Part shown: piece after piece, positions 55,260 to 64,000 of the stretch | How the letters are laid out: every line of letters begins with the position of its first letter | How positions within the stretch are numbered: position 1 is the first letter of the stretch | From: Diphasiastrum complanatum | Lineage: Eukaryota > Streptophyta > Lycopodiopsida > Lycopodiales > Lycopodiaceae | Direction of reading: 5' to 3' | DNA: 64,000 nt | Assembly (NCBI GenBank): GCA_029204225.1 | Contig: CM055092.1 | Span: 85,224,810-85,288,809, forward strand | Made by a program: the position numbers and the translations under genes | The notes under the pieces: model-generated | What the model was told of the DNA's origin: nothing | The model's database searches: none | Seen by the model: the letters and a program-made list of their open reading frames with translations, nothing else

Positions 55260-55315
55260 GATCATTCCAGCAAATTTTTCTATAACAAGTCCAACAAATT
55301 TTTCTATAACAAGTC
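55260..55315 (+). repeat. Short tandem duplication
   Basis: AAATTTTTCTATAACAAGTC occurs twice in a row, near 55,272 and 55,296, 24 bases apart. Confidence 0.85.
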
Positions 55316-55371
55316 AGGATCCTCAACCCCAATTGGAATTCAGCCCATATTCGCCAATTTATATATAGGTC

Positions 55372-57155
55372 TTATGTACATAGAGTTTGGGATAGGGCAC
55401 ACACCACCATATTCGCGCGCTTTGGCTGTGTAGATGTAGTTGCCAAATCCTGAGTTTGCAACTCAGCTGCCAACTTCTGATCTTCCATTTGTTGCTTTTG
55501 GTTCGACAGCTCCTGTTTGAGCTGGTTAATCTTCGCGACAGCCTCCAAGAATTTTGGATGGTCTGAGGCTCCGGTGCAGGCAGGCATAGCTTGGAGTTGC
55601 TGTGTGAGTTCATCAATTCGTAGCAGGGCCTGAAGATAGTCATCGTGTGCATCGGGCCCGCTGCAAGATGGGGTGGCATCACTGGAGAGCTCCTTCAGCT
55701 CCGCCAACTCTTCTTCGACAAGAGCCTTCGCATCCTCGATCGGTTGTAAAAACTCGACTTGAAAATTTTCGAGCATCTGGCCGTGGAGCTGGTTCAGCTT
55801 CGTGAGGTCGACATTGATTGACCCTGCAGTGGTACTTAGAGACAAAGCAGCTTCTGCTTTTAACCTTGTCATTCGCTCCTCCTGTAGATGTTTATGGAGC
55901 GCGACATCATGTTGATTTGCAGCCAAAAGTTGCTGCTTCAAAGAATCGTTTTGAGTCTGAAAATTGTCAGACTTGGCCTAAATCGCCTTATTGGTTTGCT
56001 TCAAAGAATCAGCTTCCTTTATTAAAGTCTGAAGCTGTGTTTCGAGACAACGATGTTGTTCGATCAGCTTCGTGTTGTCTGATTCCAGCGAATCGATCTT
56101 CTCGAAGGACTCCTTCAGAGAGTCTAGTGATTTCCTCTCTGAGGTGATAAGCTGCATCGTGAGTTGACGGTGGTACTTGTCAAACTCATATACCTCAGCC
56201 ACTAGGTTCTTGGCTTTTTTTGTCATGGATTGAAACCACTGGGGCTGGTCGTTTGGTTCTTCTTCATCTGCCACAGGTGCCCCAGTGTCGCCTTCAGCAG
56301 CAATTCGTCCCTTGTCTGATGTATCGGACTGGGTTGCGTCATCCTCAGAGGTGGATGCGCTCGGCTGCTTCTGAGATGTGGAAGCAGATGCTGGCTTTGA
56401 AGAATCAGCAGCAGCATCAGCTCCATCGGTTTCCATTGCCACAACTTCACTCTCCATAGCAGTTGTGGCTGCTACTTTGACTGCTGGTGCAACATCGACT
56501 GGAATAGGAACAGAGATGAGGCTGGAAAAATCAATTGGCTTGGGAGCCAACATCCTTCCCGTCAGCAGCTGGCTCGGTCAAAATTTGAAAATGAGCGCAC
56601 AGGCGAGAGACATGGGCTCCAACTCCAGAAAACTTCTGATGTTTGATCCATCGCAAAAAAGCTTTGTAAGTGATAACGCCGAAGCATACTAGATTACCCG
56701 CAAGCGCATCCAATATGTAACCAAAATTTTGTAATGATATTGTCGCATCCGCATCCGTCAAAAATATGGCTTGGTTTGCGTATTTACAAAACAGTTTGAA
56801 TGTGGCATCTCGGATCATAGAAATTTTGTACCCCTTCGTGGGTACGAAGCAGTTGCTCAAAAAGTGGGCAGCTTCATCCACCGACTCTTTATTTGTTGCA
56901 ACCAGCTTCCCATCCAATGGTAGTCCGAGGGCTGTGCAAAACAAATCTTTGGAGATAATGAACTTTGAATTCCTCCTCCGAAATGGAATGGATAGAGATC
57001 ACAAACTCTGTACTGACTTCAGAGAGGATGATGGAGGGGTCCACTTTCAAATCACCCAACCTGCATCGATCCAAAAAGGACTGGATGGATGCCAGGCGGA
57101 TTCCTGCGCGTGCTTTCCAAATGATATTAGAACTTGAACCTGATCCGGAAACCAT
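55372..57155 (-). pseudogene. Third ORF of gypsy H: globular N-terminal domain, acidic linker, coiled-coil tail
   Basis: Start MVSGSGSSSNIIWKARAGIR at 57,155. The N-terminal part continues EVSTEFVISIHSISEEEF. A frame change near 56,960 leads to LFCTALGLPLDGKL, KGYKISMIRDATFKLFCKYA and VITYKAFLRWIKHQKFSGVG, then AHVSRLCAHFQIL. The block order resembles the plant Athila ORF1 / 'putative plant transposon protein' families, at low similarity. A second frame change (56,555-56,600) enters an Ala/Ser/Asp-rich acidic linker. The tail (about 56,200-55,372) is a long coiled coil broken by one in-frame TAG at 55,978-55,980. Full length would be near 590 residues. No signal peptide or membrane segment was seen, so an envelope role is not supported. 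Confidence 0.6.
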
Positions 57156-57243
57156 TGTTTGAATGTTTAACGATAGCTTCGTAGATCGCAATAGTTCGCA
57201 AAAGAGTGCTTTGATCACAAAGAAAATGAGTGCAGGAAAGATC

Positions 57244-57274
57244 AGGTGCTTCTTTACACATCTAAGAAGCACCT
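57244..57274. repeat. Perfect hairpin 11-9-11
   Basis: AGGTGCTTCTT, a 9-base loop TACACATCT, then AAGAAGCACCT. It lies about 90 bases upstream of the third-ORF start on the minus strand. Confidence 0.9.
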
Positions 57275-57605
57275 ATGAAAATTAAAATTCATAAGCGAAG
57301 GACTCGCAGGTAGAAAGTGTAAAGAAAAAAAATGGAAAATAACTCTGATAAGCAGTAGCGGTGTGGAAGGGATGATGACGTGGCATGGTGACTTGACATC
57401 TGTCACTTCCATTTATGGAGGACGTGCATGGCTTAGTGTTTGAAACTATAATTTGCCAGATCGATCTTTAATGACGGAAGACCGTTTGTGAAAAGAAAAA
57501 AATAAATTAAGAAGAAACAATATCTGTGAGCGTACACACGTGTGAATAATGATGATCACGTGGCCATCCTCTTTACTGGAGGGATACAAAAAGTAGGTCG
57601 AGAGA

Positions 57606-57927
57606 TTCTCGAAAGATTCTCGAACATATGCTAGAAAGATTCTAGAAGGTTTTGCGAAACTTCCTCGAAGGATCTTAAAAAAATGATATAGAAACTCACG
57701 AAAATTTCTCGAAAATTTTAGCAACATACTAGAAAATTTCTCAAAAAATTGGAGATAATGCTAGAAAAGATTCTAGAATTCTCGAAAACGATTTACAAAA
57801 ATTTAATTAACAAATTAAGTGTCGCGAAAGAATCTCGAAAAGTTCTCGAAAATACTTTTTAAAATGATATTGAAAGATCGAGAGAAGTCAAGAAAAATTC
57901 TCGAAAATTTCACGAAAATTTCTAGAA
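57606..57927. repeat. Array of ten TTCnnGAA palindromes
   Basis: TTCTCGAA, TTCTAGAA or TTCACGAA at 57606, 57617, 57640, 57706, 57771, 57779, 57843, 57898, 57909 and 57920. Neighbouring copies are often exactly 11 bases apart. The units resemble inverted halves of heat-shock elements, but the spacing between palindromes is three bases, not the canonical two. Confidence 0.85.
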
Positions 57928-58059
57928 AAGAAAAAAATAAAATAAAAGAAAAGTCGCGAAAAAAAATGTAGACAAGATAAAAAAAATTCGCGATTAATTT
58001 CAGAAAAATACTAGAAAATAATAAGAATAAGAAAAAAAAAAAAAAAAATAAAATTCTGG

Positions 58060-59190
58060 TCAAAGGTAGTATTTCTTCAGTTTGGACCCGTTAATACGTG
58101 TCGGTAATAGTTCACCTTCAAGTGATTGAAGTTGCACAGAACCATTGTCAAACACCTCTATGACTTTATACGGTCCAAGCCATCGCATATGGAGTTTTCC
58201 AGGGAACTTTTGATGGCGACTGTCATATATTAGCGCATAATCATCAGCTTTAAGATCACATTTTTTTATATGACTGTCATATTTCTTTTTTCTTTGTTTC
58301 TGGATTTCCTTCGTTAATTTTTGTGAAGTCTCTCGAGCTTCAGCTAGTTCTTCAATATTAGTCAACCTTTCGTTTATACATTTTGCATTTGTTCGTTGAG
58401 CTTGAATACGAAAGGTTTTCACCTCGAATTCAATTGGCAAAAGAGGATTCATACCATATGTAAGAAAATATGGTGTTTGTTTCGTCGTGATTTTCTCTGT
58501 GTTGCGATAAGCCCAGAGAACTGATGGTAGTTTCTGATCCCAATCCGTTGCATGTGCAATAGTAATTTTAGTCAAGATCTTACATAAGATTTTATTAGCT
58601 CTTTCTGTCAACCCGTTTGCTTTTGGATTATACAGTGTAGTTTTTCTGTGTTTGATCAAGAAATAAGTTGTCAGCAACCATATCGTATCATTTAGAAAAT
58701 GTGTTCCTCGGTCACTTACTAGTTCGAGAGGACAACCATATCTTGTGATTACACTTTTGAATAAGAACGTTGCGACAATTTTCGCATCGTTTCATTTCGT
58801 CGCCTCTGCTTCAACATTATTGGTAGCATAATCCGTGGCAACTAGAATATAACAACATTTCGTATGTCGGGTAACAGGTTTGATTGGACCGACAAAGTCA
58901 ATCCCCCACTTCTCGAATGGTGCAAGAGGCAGGATTGGTGTCAACGACCAATTCATTGCTTTTGTAGGCTTACCAGATCTTTGGCATGGATCACATGAAC
59001 GAATAAAATTTGATACATCCTTGAACATTGTTGGCCACCAATACTTGGCAGTCAATATCTTATTAACTGTATTCTTCAAAGCAAAATGTCCACCAGCATC
59101 TTCTGAGTGTAAGGCTTTAACGACCTTTTTAATGTCTTCAGTTTCGAGACATCTTCGTAGTTGATGGTCAGCACCAAGCTTATAGAACAT
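58060..59190 (-). pseudogene. Gypsy H integrase
   Basis: Minus strand: the HHCC region (ALHSEDAGGHFALKNTVNKI; SCDPCQRSGKP, 58,970-59,110). The core has KWGIDFVGPIKPV (near 58,900) and VATDYA. A TGA-type stop at 58,792 interrupts, after which the sense continues LVSDRGTHFLND (near 58,710), then the third acidic block NPKANGLTERANK near 58,620. The C-terminal domain has KFPGKLHMRWLGPYKVIEVF and ends INGSKLKKYYL at 58,060. All three catalytic acidic residues are visible but split by a stop and a frame change near 58,680. No chromodomain. Confidence 0.85.
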
Positions 59191-59211
59191 TGTTAATAAT
59201 TGTATAAGGTG

Positions 59212-60611
59212 CTACCTTATATTGAAAAACTGTCTTTTGCTCCAAATCGTAACCATCCGGATATATCTGATCCTTAAGATAAGTAATAATATCAGAATAT
59301 AGCGAATTTGTAGATGAAATCTCGAATAAAGGTTCATCTGGAAAATCATCATTGATAGGGTTTTCAATTTTTCCGAGGCTGAGTCGCGATAGATATTCAG
59401 CATTCGTATGATATTTTCCTTGACGAAGCTCTACTTGATAAGTAAATTCTTGCAGAAGTAGAACCCATTGAGCAATTCATCCTGATAGATCTGGTTTATT
59501 TACAAGATACTTAAGAGCATAATGATCCACATGAAAAATAAATGCATATCCCAGCAAATAATGCCGATATTTTTTAACAGTCAAAATCATGCCAAGTGCT
59601 TCCCTTTCTGTAGCCGAATAATTCTTCTCTGATGCACTGAGCTGTCGACTCGCATAGTAGATGGGATGATCCTTCTTCTGGTCGTCCTTGTGGCTTAGAC
59701 AAACGCCAATAGCAAATGCAGAAATATCCACATAACTGTGAAATAAAGTAGCCCAGTTGGGTGGTCTCAGAATAGGAGCATTGATCAATCTTTGCTTAAG
59801 ATCTTCGAATGCTTTCTGCTGTTCATTCGTCCACAAGTATTCCACTTGTTTCTTCAGTAGATGTGTAAGAGAGGCAGCAATAGAAGCATGATTTTGAATA
59901 AATCTCCTGTAATAGCCAACATGTCCTAAGAAAGCTCTTAGTTCACGTAAATTGGTTGGTATCTGGAGATTCTTTATAAGCTCAACTTTATCTTTGTCGA
60001 TTTCTATTCCTCTGTTAGATATTCTGTGTCCGAGCAATATTCCTTCTTTCATACCAAAAAAACATTTCTCTGGATGAGGAGATAAACAATTATCTCGACA
60101 CCGTTGCAATGTTAATTTCAGCTTCTGCAGGTGTGTCTTTATATCACTGTATACATAAAAATCATCAATAAATATTTCGAGAAAAGTTCCCAGGAAGGCA
60201 GCGAAAATTAACATCATGATTCGCTGAAAAGTCGCTGGAGCGTTACAAAGACCAAAGGGCATTTTGTTGTAGGCATAAGTGCCCCAATCCGTAGTGAATG
60301 TGGTCTTTGAACGATCCTCCTTTCGCACTCCAACCTGATTATTCCAGAAAAGCCGTCACAAAAACTGTAACGCTCTTGACCAGCCACTTGATCTAGGATG
60401 GAATCAATGAAAGGCAAAGGATGATGGTCCTTGTGGCAGCATTGAGTTTGCGGAAATCCTGGCATATTCGTATTTTGCCAGTCTTCTTCTTTGGTACGAC
60501 AACAATGGGTGAAACCCATTCACTACTTAAGACGGGATAGATTATACCTGCCTTAAGGTGCTTGTTAAGTTCGTCCTTAACCATGAGAGAGTACTTAGGA
60601 TTAAGACGATA
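59212..60611 (-). pseudogene. Gypsy H reverse transcriptase and RNase H
   Basis: Minus strand from 60,611: the sense continues in frame after a TGA at 60,612 (CGA to TGA type) with MVKDELNKHLKAGIIYPVLS and SEWVSPIVVVPKKKTGKIRI. Frame changes occur near 60,430 and 60,320. The palm has TFTTDWGTYAYNKMPFGLCN and the catalytic LEIFIDDFYVYS (near 60,165). LRAFLGHVGYYRRFI and the RNase H (YVDISAFAIGVCL, ATEREALGMILTVKKYRHYL) run to a stop at 59,477, then tether sequence to 59,212. RNase H has Asp-Ile-Ser where DAS is usual. Confidence 0.85.
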
Positions 60612-61864
60612 TCATCTCTGTCGAATAGGTACAACATCTTCCTTAAGATCAATTCGGTGCTCTCCGAATTCTGCAGGTATACCCTTCAAATCGTCGAGCG
60701 ACCAGGCAAAAACGTCTCGATACTCCTTCAATAGTTTAGTGAATTCCACTAACTCCGATTCTCCAAGTGACTTTGAAACATGCACAAATTTGCCAGGTGC
60801 AAGTTCAATTAGTTCAGTAGAATATGGTAAAATGATACCTTCTGTCATACTGGCCTTGGTATGGCCATGAATTTCGCGCATGGTTGACTCCACAAATGTT
60901 TTCTTGTCGTCAACCTGGTTCATATTACCAAATTCGTGTTCAAATTCGTCACTCGAATCGTCAGACTCTTTCGAGTTCGTGTCTGCAACGTTAATTTCTC
61001 CATACGAAACATCCGCTTCAGCGTCGCAGGCATCGAAGAATTCTTCGTCATCAGCATTCTCATAACATTCAAAGTACTGCACTTCAATATCAGATCCATT
61101 GGGAAAAATATTCAATGCATACAAAGATTCTTCTGATGTAAAGCTGGTGTCGGACAAGGGAGTTTCACCTTCATATTTGTCACGACTCCAGGTTATGATT
61201 TGTTCTGCTGGCTTACCTCGGTTATTGGTCTCACAAGTCTGAAATCTCAGCTCTCTGGATTTCCAATGTACACTTGCGTTTGATTGATAAAGCCAAGGTC
61301 GTCCAATCAGCACAGAATAGGATGACAAACCAAGTGGTTTGATAACAATGAAATTCATTGTGAATGGCTTGGCTTGAATGTAGACAGTGACATCCTTCAG
61401 TTCTCCAACAGGTTTTCGTCGTGTCGAATCAACTAACTTGATGTTTCGCTGTGTCGGTTGAATGTCAGTCAGCCCCAGAGCATGAGTTGTGTCTTCTGTT
61501 ATTATATTCACACTGGAACCAGAGTCAATTGGCACTTTTTCGATCAGGCATCCCGCAATGGTAATATCAATCTCAAATGCACCGAGATCACCTAAATCGA
61601 TAGACAAAACACCAGCATCTGGCAGAGAAACTTTTTTCTTCTTTTTGGGCAAAGAAAGACCTTTCAGTTGCTTTCTGTAATAAGTGTTATCTGCCAACAA
61701 CTGTTCAAAAGTAATGTTCGGACGAAGGGATCCAATATTAGTCACGATGTCATATTCTTTCGTCTTCGATTTTGAGGTTGGTTTATCGATAACAACACTA
61801 GACAATTTCGTCTTTGCGATTTCTTCGTCCTCTTCCTCGAAAGTGACCGCCTTTTCAGCAGCAG
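60612..61864 (-). pseudogene. Gypsy H protease and pol start
   Basis: A long clean frame, first ATG 61,805 but open further upstream to about 61,945. The aspartic protease reads IEKVPIDSGSSVNIITE (near 61,530) with flap-like YSVLIGRPWLYQSNASVHW. An acidic linker (YFECYENADDEEFFDACDAE) and the RT lead-in YRDVFAWSLDDLKGIPAEFG follow before the TGA at 60,612. The frame overlaps the end of gag by about 80 bases in the -1 phase. Protease catalytic DSG is intact. Confidence 0.85.
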
Positions 61865-63628
61865 CTATCTGAAGTTCAACATTGATGATCTCCTTTGCTT
61901 CTGTCGAGATATCTTTTGCAATAACTTCGCAGCATTGCGGTCATAGTCAGGGTCATCTTTGAGATCTTCCTTAGTCGTAGATTTGTTCGTTGTTTTGCTA
62001 GAGGATTTATTCTTCAAGGATTTTTTGCGCTTTGTCGAAGATTTCTGATCAGGTTTCGAGGGGCTTTTGCTTCTCGTTGTGAGTTTGAATAATTTCTCCA
62101 CGTCACTTGGCCAGGACTGATCTTCTGTCTTTGCCAGTTTTCCTTCAATAACGTCAATTCTCTGTACAACAACATCAGTCGCAGCTTTCGCTTTCGTGTC
62201 TGCAGCAGCTGGTGTTGCTACATACTGATATTTGGGTTGTGGCTTCTGCGGCTGAGGGCAATCAGGATACTTGTGGCCAGGCTCTCTGCAATTCGAACAT
62301 AATGGTACATAACCAATCGGCTTTTGTGGTTGAGGACAGTCAGGAGAAAAATGTCCCGGCTCTCCATAGTTGTAGCAGTTGCCCGAAACTGGTTTAGTCG
62401 CGGTTTGAGAGTTTGTTGGTCCAACAAATTCAGGAGGATTATGTCTTCTTGGTGCGAACTTGGGTCTGTCCTGCTAGGCTGATGCTGCAGTACCCTGTAC
62501 ATAGTTAGTAGTCGCATCATTTTGAAAAATCAAAAGTACCTCCTGGGCAGGATCTTCAATGTATTTGACATTCACAGTAGTGCAGTCTTCCTTAGTGTGT
62601 CCGGAAGTTCCACATTTCGTACACCACATTCCTGAGTTGGAAGAAGACGCTTTTGGTCTTTTATCTGCAACTTCAGAGATCTGCACTTTCAAGCCATTAA
62701 ACTTTTTATTAAGGTCAGCCATATTACTCTTCCAAAGCTTTTCCACTTTGGAAGTTGACGACTTATCCTCGACAACTTTCGTGTCGTCCTTTCGTTTAGT
62801 TCGTCGTTTATTCTTTCTCTCTCCTTTGTCAGCTTCTGATTCTGATGAATGGCTGCTTTCAGATTTCGAGCTTGAAGAACTGGTACTTGAATCAGAATCT
62901 GAATCTTCATCGCTATCACTAGAATCAGTCTTCGACTTTCGAGATTTCTTCGTCGATCGTCGCTTTCGTGCTAGTTTCGAGGTCTCGAAATTTTCGGCAC
63001 TAGCTATTACTGCTGCTAAGGAGGTCATGTCCCCTTGTCTGCAATACCGATCAATCTTTGGTGGTAGACCAGCCAAAAGCCATTCGATCTGCATATCTAC
63101 GGGATATATACCGGTTAGTTTTCCTATGAGATTTTTAACCTTTCGTGTATATTTACGAAGGGATTCTTTACTCTTCTTCTGAACATTGTTCAGATGTCCA
63201 AGAATTCTAGATTTGTAACCGATCTCTCTGAACTGGTTCAGAAACACATCTTTCAGCAAGTACCAGGTTCCTACACGGCCTGGTTCAACTTGACTGTACC
63301 ATATGCGCGCCTGCTTTCTTAGCAGACCAGGGAAAATTCGTAGTTTGTCTACGTCAGTACCCTCGTTATTCGCATTAGCGACTGACTCGAATTGTGAGAC
63401 ATAGCTATCTGCATCATCGGAAGAAGTCCCTTTAAAATGATCGTGTTTAATTTCAGAGATAGAAGTGAAACGTGCAGCAGGACCCTCGATACCGAAGCTA
63501 ATTAGGAGTTCAAGTAACTGGGCAATGATTTCGTCTAGATTTCTTCGACTAGTATTCTCACTTTGTCTTCGTAAAAATTCCTCTCTAAGCTTACAATATC
63601 GTTCTAATTTGGATTCTCTATCTGACAT
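61865..63628 (-). pseudogene. Gypsy H gag with three zinc knuckles and one internal TAG
   Basis: The ATG at 63,628 starts MSDRESKLERYCKLREEFLR. The capsid region has FKGTSSDDADSYVSQFESVA, WYLLKDVFLNQF and LIGKLTGIYPVDMQIEWLLA. A Ser/Asp/Lys-rich low-complexity stretch is followed by the knuckle CTKCGTSGHTKEDC. A TAG at 62,474-62,476 is followed by CAG; the same frame then continues about 200 codons with CYNYGEPGHFSPDC (second Cys lost) and CSNCREPGHKYPDC and a basic tail to a TAG at 61,865. Whether the TAG is read through or is a mutation is open. Confidence 0.85.
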
Positions 63629-63680
63629 ACACTAGAGATGGAGATGGATTTGTCAAATTTCTTATAACTTTCTTAAACTA

Positions 63681-63698
63681 TCCCCGACAACGGCGCCA
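63681..63698 (-). promoter_or_regulatory. tRNA-Asp primer binding site of gypsy H
   Basis: Minus strand TGGCGCCGTTGTCGGGGA, one mismatch in 18 to the complement of plant tRNA-Asp. It lies 52 bases upstream of the gag ATG, five bases from the LTR end ACCA. Confidence 0.9.
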
Positions 63699-63703
63699 AA
63701 AAT

Positions 63704-64000
63704 TGGTATATGTCGTGCTATACCAACAGGGTTAATATAGATTTTATAGTAAATAATGTCGTTCCCACAGAGGACAGCGTTAGAAAGTTATGTTTTTGGT
63801 ACAATTATGGCAAGTGGTTTCGAGTGTTATTCTGGTTGTCGACAGACATTAAAAAGTAACCAGTATTACTTATGTTTGGGATGGGTAATGTTAATAAATT
63901 CAGAACAACAATCTGGCCTCTATCGAATCGAATGAAGCGCGTAGTACAGCAGTACTACACTCTGGCTGATTAAGGTGTCAACAGAGAATCGAGAATTGTT
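63704..64000 (-). repeat. 5' LTR of gypsy H (3' part, runs off the window)
   Basis: The plus strand starts TGGTATATGTCGTGCTATAC after the primer site. The CGTTCCCACAGAGGAC stretch at about 63,763 is a sequence often seen near the end of tRNA-Asp-primed plant gypsy LTRs. No matching copy exists to the left in this window. Confidence 0.6.

Larger units (their letters stand above)
57156..58059 (-). other. Spacer between integrase and third ORF of gypsy H
   Basis: Contains the hairpin 57244-57274, a CACACGTGTG G-box palindrome at 57535-57544, and the TTCnnGAA array at 57606-57927. Open frames here are low-complexity. A second promoter or splice site for the third ORF could lie here; neither is proven. 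Confidence 0.6.
55372..64000 (-). mobile_element. Ty3/gypsy element H with tRNA-Asp primer site and a third ORF after integrase
   Basis: Right to left on the minus strand: start of 5' LTR (from 63,704, runs off the window), primer site, gag with three zinc knuckles, protease, RT, RNase H, integrase without chromodomain, a 0.9-kb AT-rich spacer with a repeat array, a third ORF ending in coiled coil. A 3' LTR was not found left of 55,372, but with the 5' LTR mostly outside the window it cannot be compared fully. The layout resembles Athila/Tat-type plant gypsy elements, which use tRNA-Asp and can carry an env-position ORF. Confidence 0.8.

Noticed and set aside
55372-57155. True envelope protein for the third ORF of H
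   Set aside because: No signal peptide, no transmembrane segment and no cysteine-rich ectodomain; the tail is a soluble coiled coil.
57606-57927. Canonical heat-shock element cluster
   Set aside because: Palindromes match half of the motif, but spacing between them is 3 or 0 bases, not the 2 needed for contiguous nGAAn units; kept only as an unusual array.

Overview
This window is repeat-dominated, AT-rich nuclear DNA of a land plant with a large genome. Two pieces of evidence support this. First, it holds plant-type Ty1/copia and Ty3/gypsy LTR retrotransposons, including chromoviruses with a chromodomain and gypsy elements primed by tRNA-Asp. Second, it holds two pieces of host genes with plant relatives: a frameshifted C-terminal fragment of an AIRP2-like RING E3 ligase at the left end, and the first coding exons of DNA ligase 1 (LIG1) near 54.2-54.9 kb. 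The species cannot be named from sequence alone; a fern, lycophyte, bryophyte or gymnosperm is possible. No CRISPR array, rRNA or tRNA gene was seen.

Layout. 1-2.95 kb: RING E3 pseudogene and low-complexity spacer. 2.95-23.5 kb: a five-deep nest on one site. Copia A is split by copia B (6,369-21,639), B by gypsy C (8,625-18,838, perfect 5-bp target duplication GGAGG), C by a minus-strand chromovirus D (about 11.44-16.55 kb), and D by an 800-bp element with 37-bp terminal inverted repeats (14,860-15,659) that contains a hairpin with 190-nt arms. 23.5-25.4 kb: spacer with a tandem duplication. 25.44-35.62 kb: gypsy E (tRNA-Asp type primer site), carrying extra coding sequence after integrase and split by copia F (31,557-35,315, target duplication CAATC). 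35.6-42.66 kb: minus-strand copia G, split by the young copia I (36,259-41,482, 650-bp LTRs, target duplication GATAG). 42.7-45.8 kb: LTR remnants in opposite orientations and gag of copia J. 45.96-51.96 kb: chromovirus remnants K (minus, RT missing) and L (plus, integrase tail with chromodomain and 3' LTR). 52-53.6 kb: spacer. 53.6-54.86 kb: LIG1 5' region. From 55 kb to the window end: gypsy H (minus), inserted beyond LIG1 exon 2, with gag, pol, a third ORF after integrase, a tRNA-Asp primer site and the start of its 5' LTR.

How the parts relate. Almost every retroelement is broken by stops, frameshifts or internal deletions, so none looks autonomous as read. Element I is the youngest by LTR similarity but has lost its integrase core. 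Two themes recur. The 10-bp palindrome CACACGTGTG (a G-box core) appears in LTRs of several unrelated copia families and upstream of the third ORF of H. The gypsy elements H, E and probably C carry a sense-strand coding region between integrase and the 3' LTR that ends in coiled coil; in H it begins with a globular domain that looks like plant Athila/'plant transposon protein' families. The host genes are only seen at their edges; whether LIG1 is intact depends on sequence to the right of the window.
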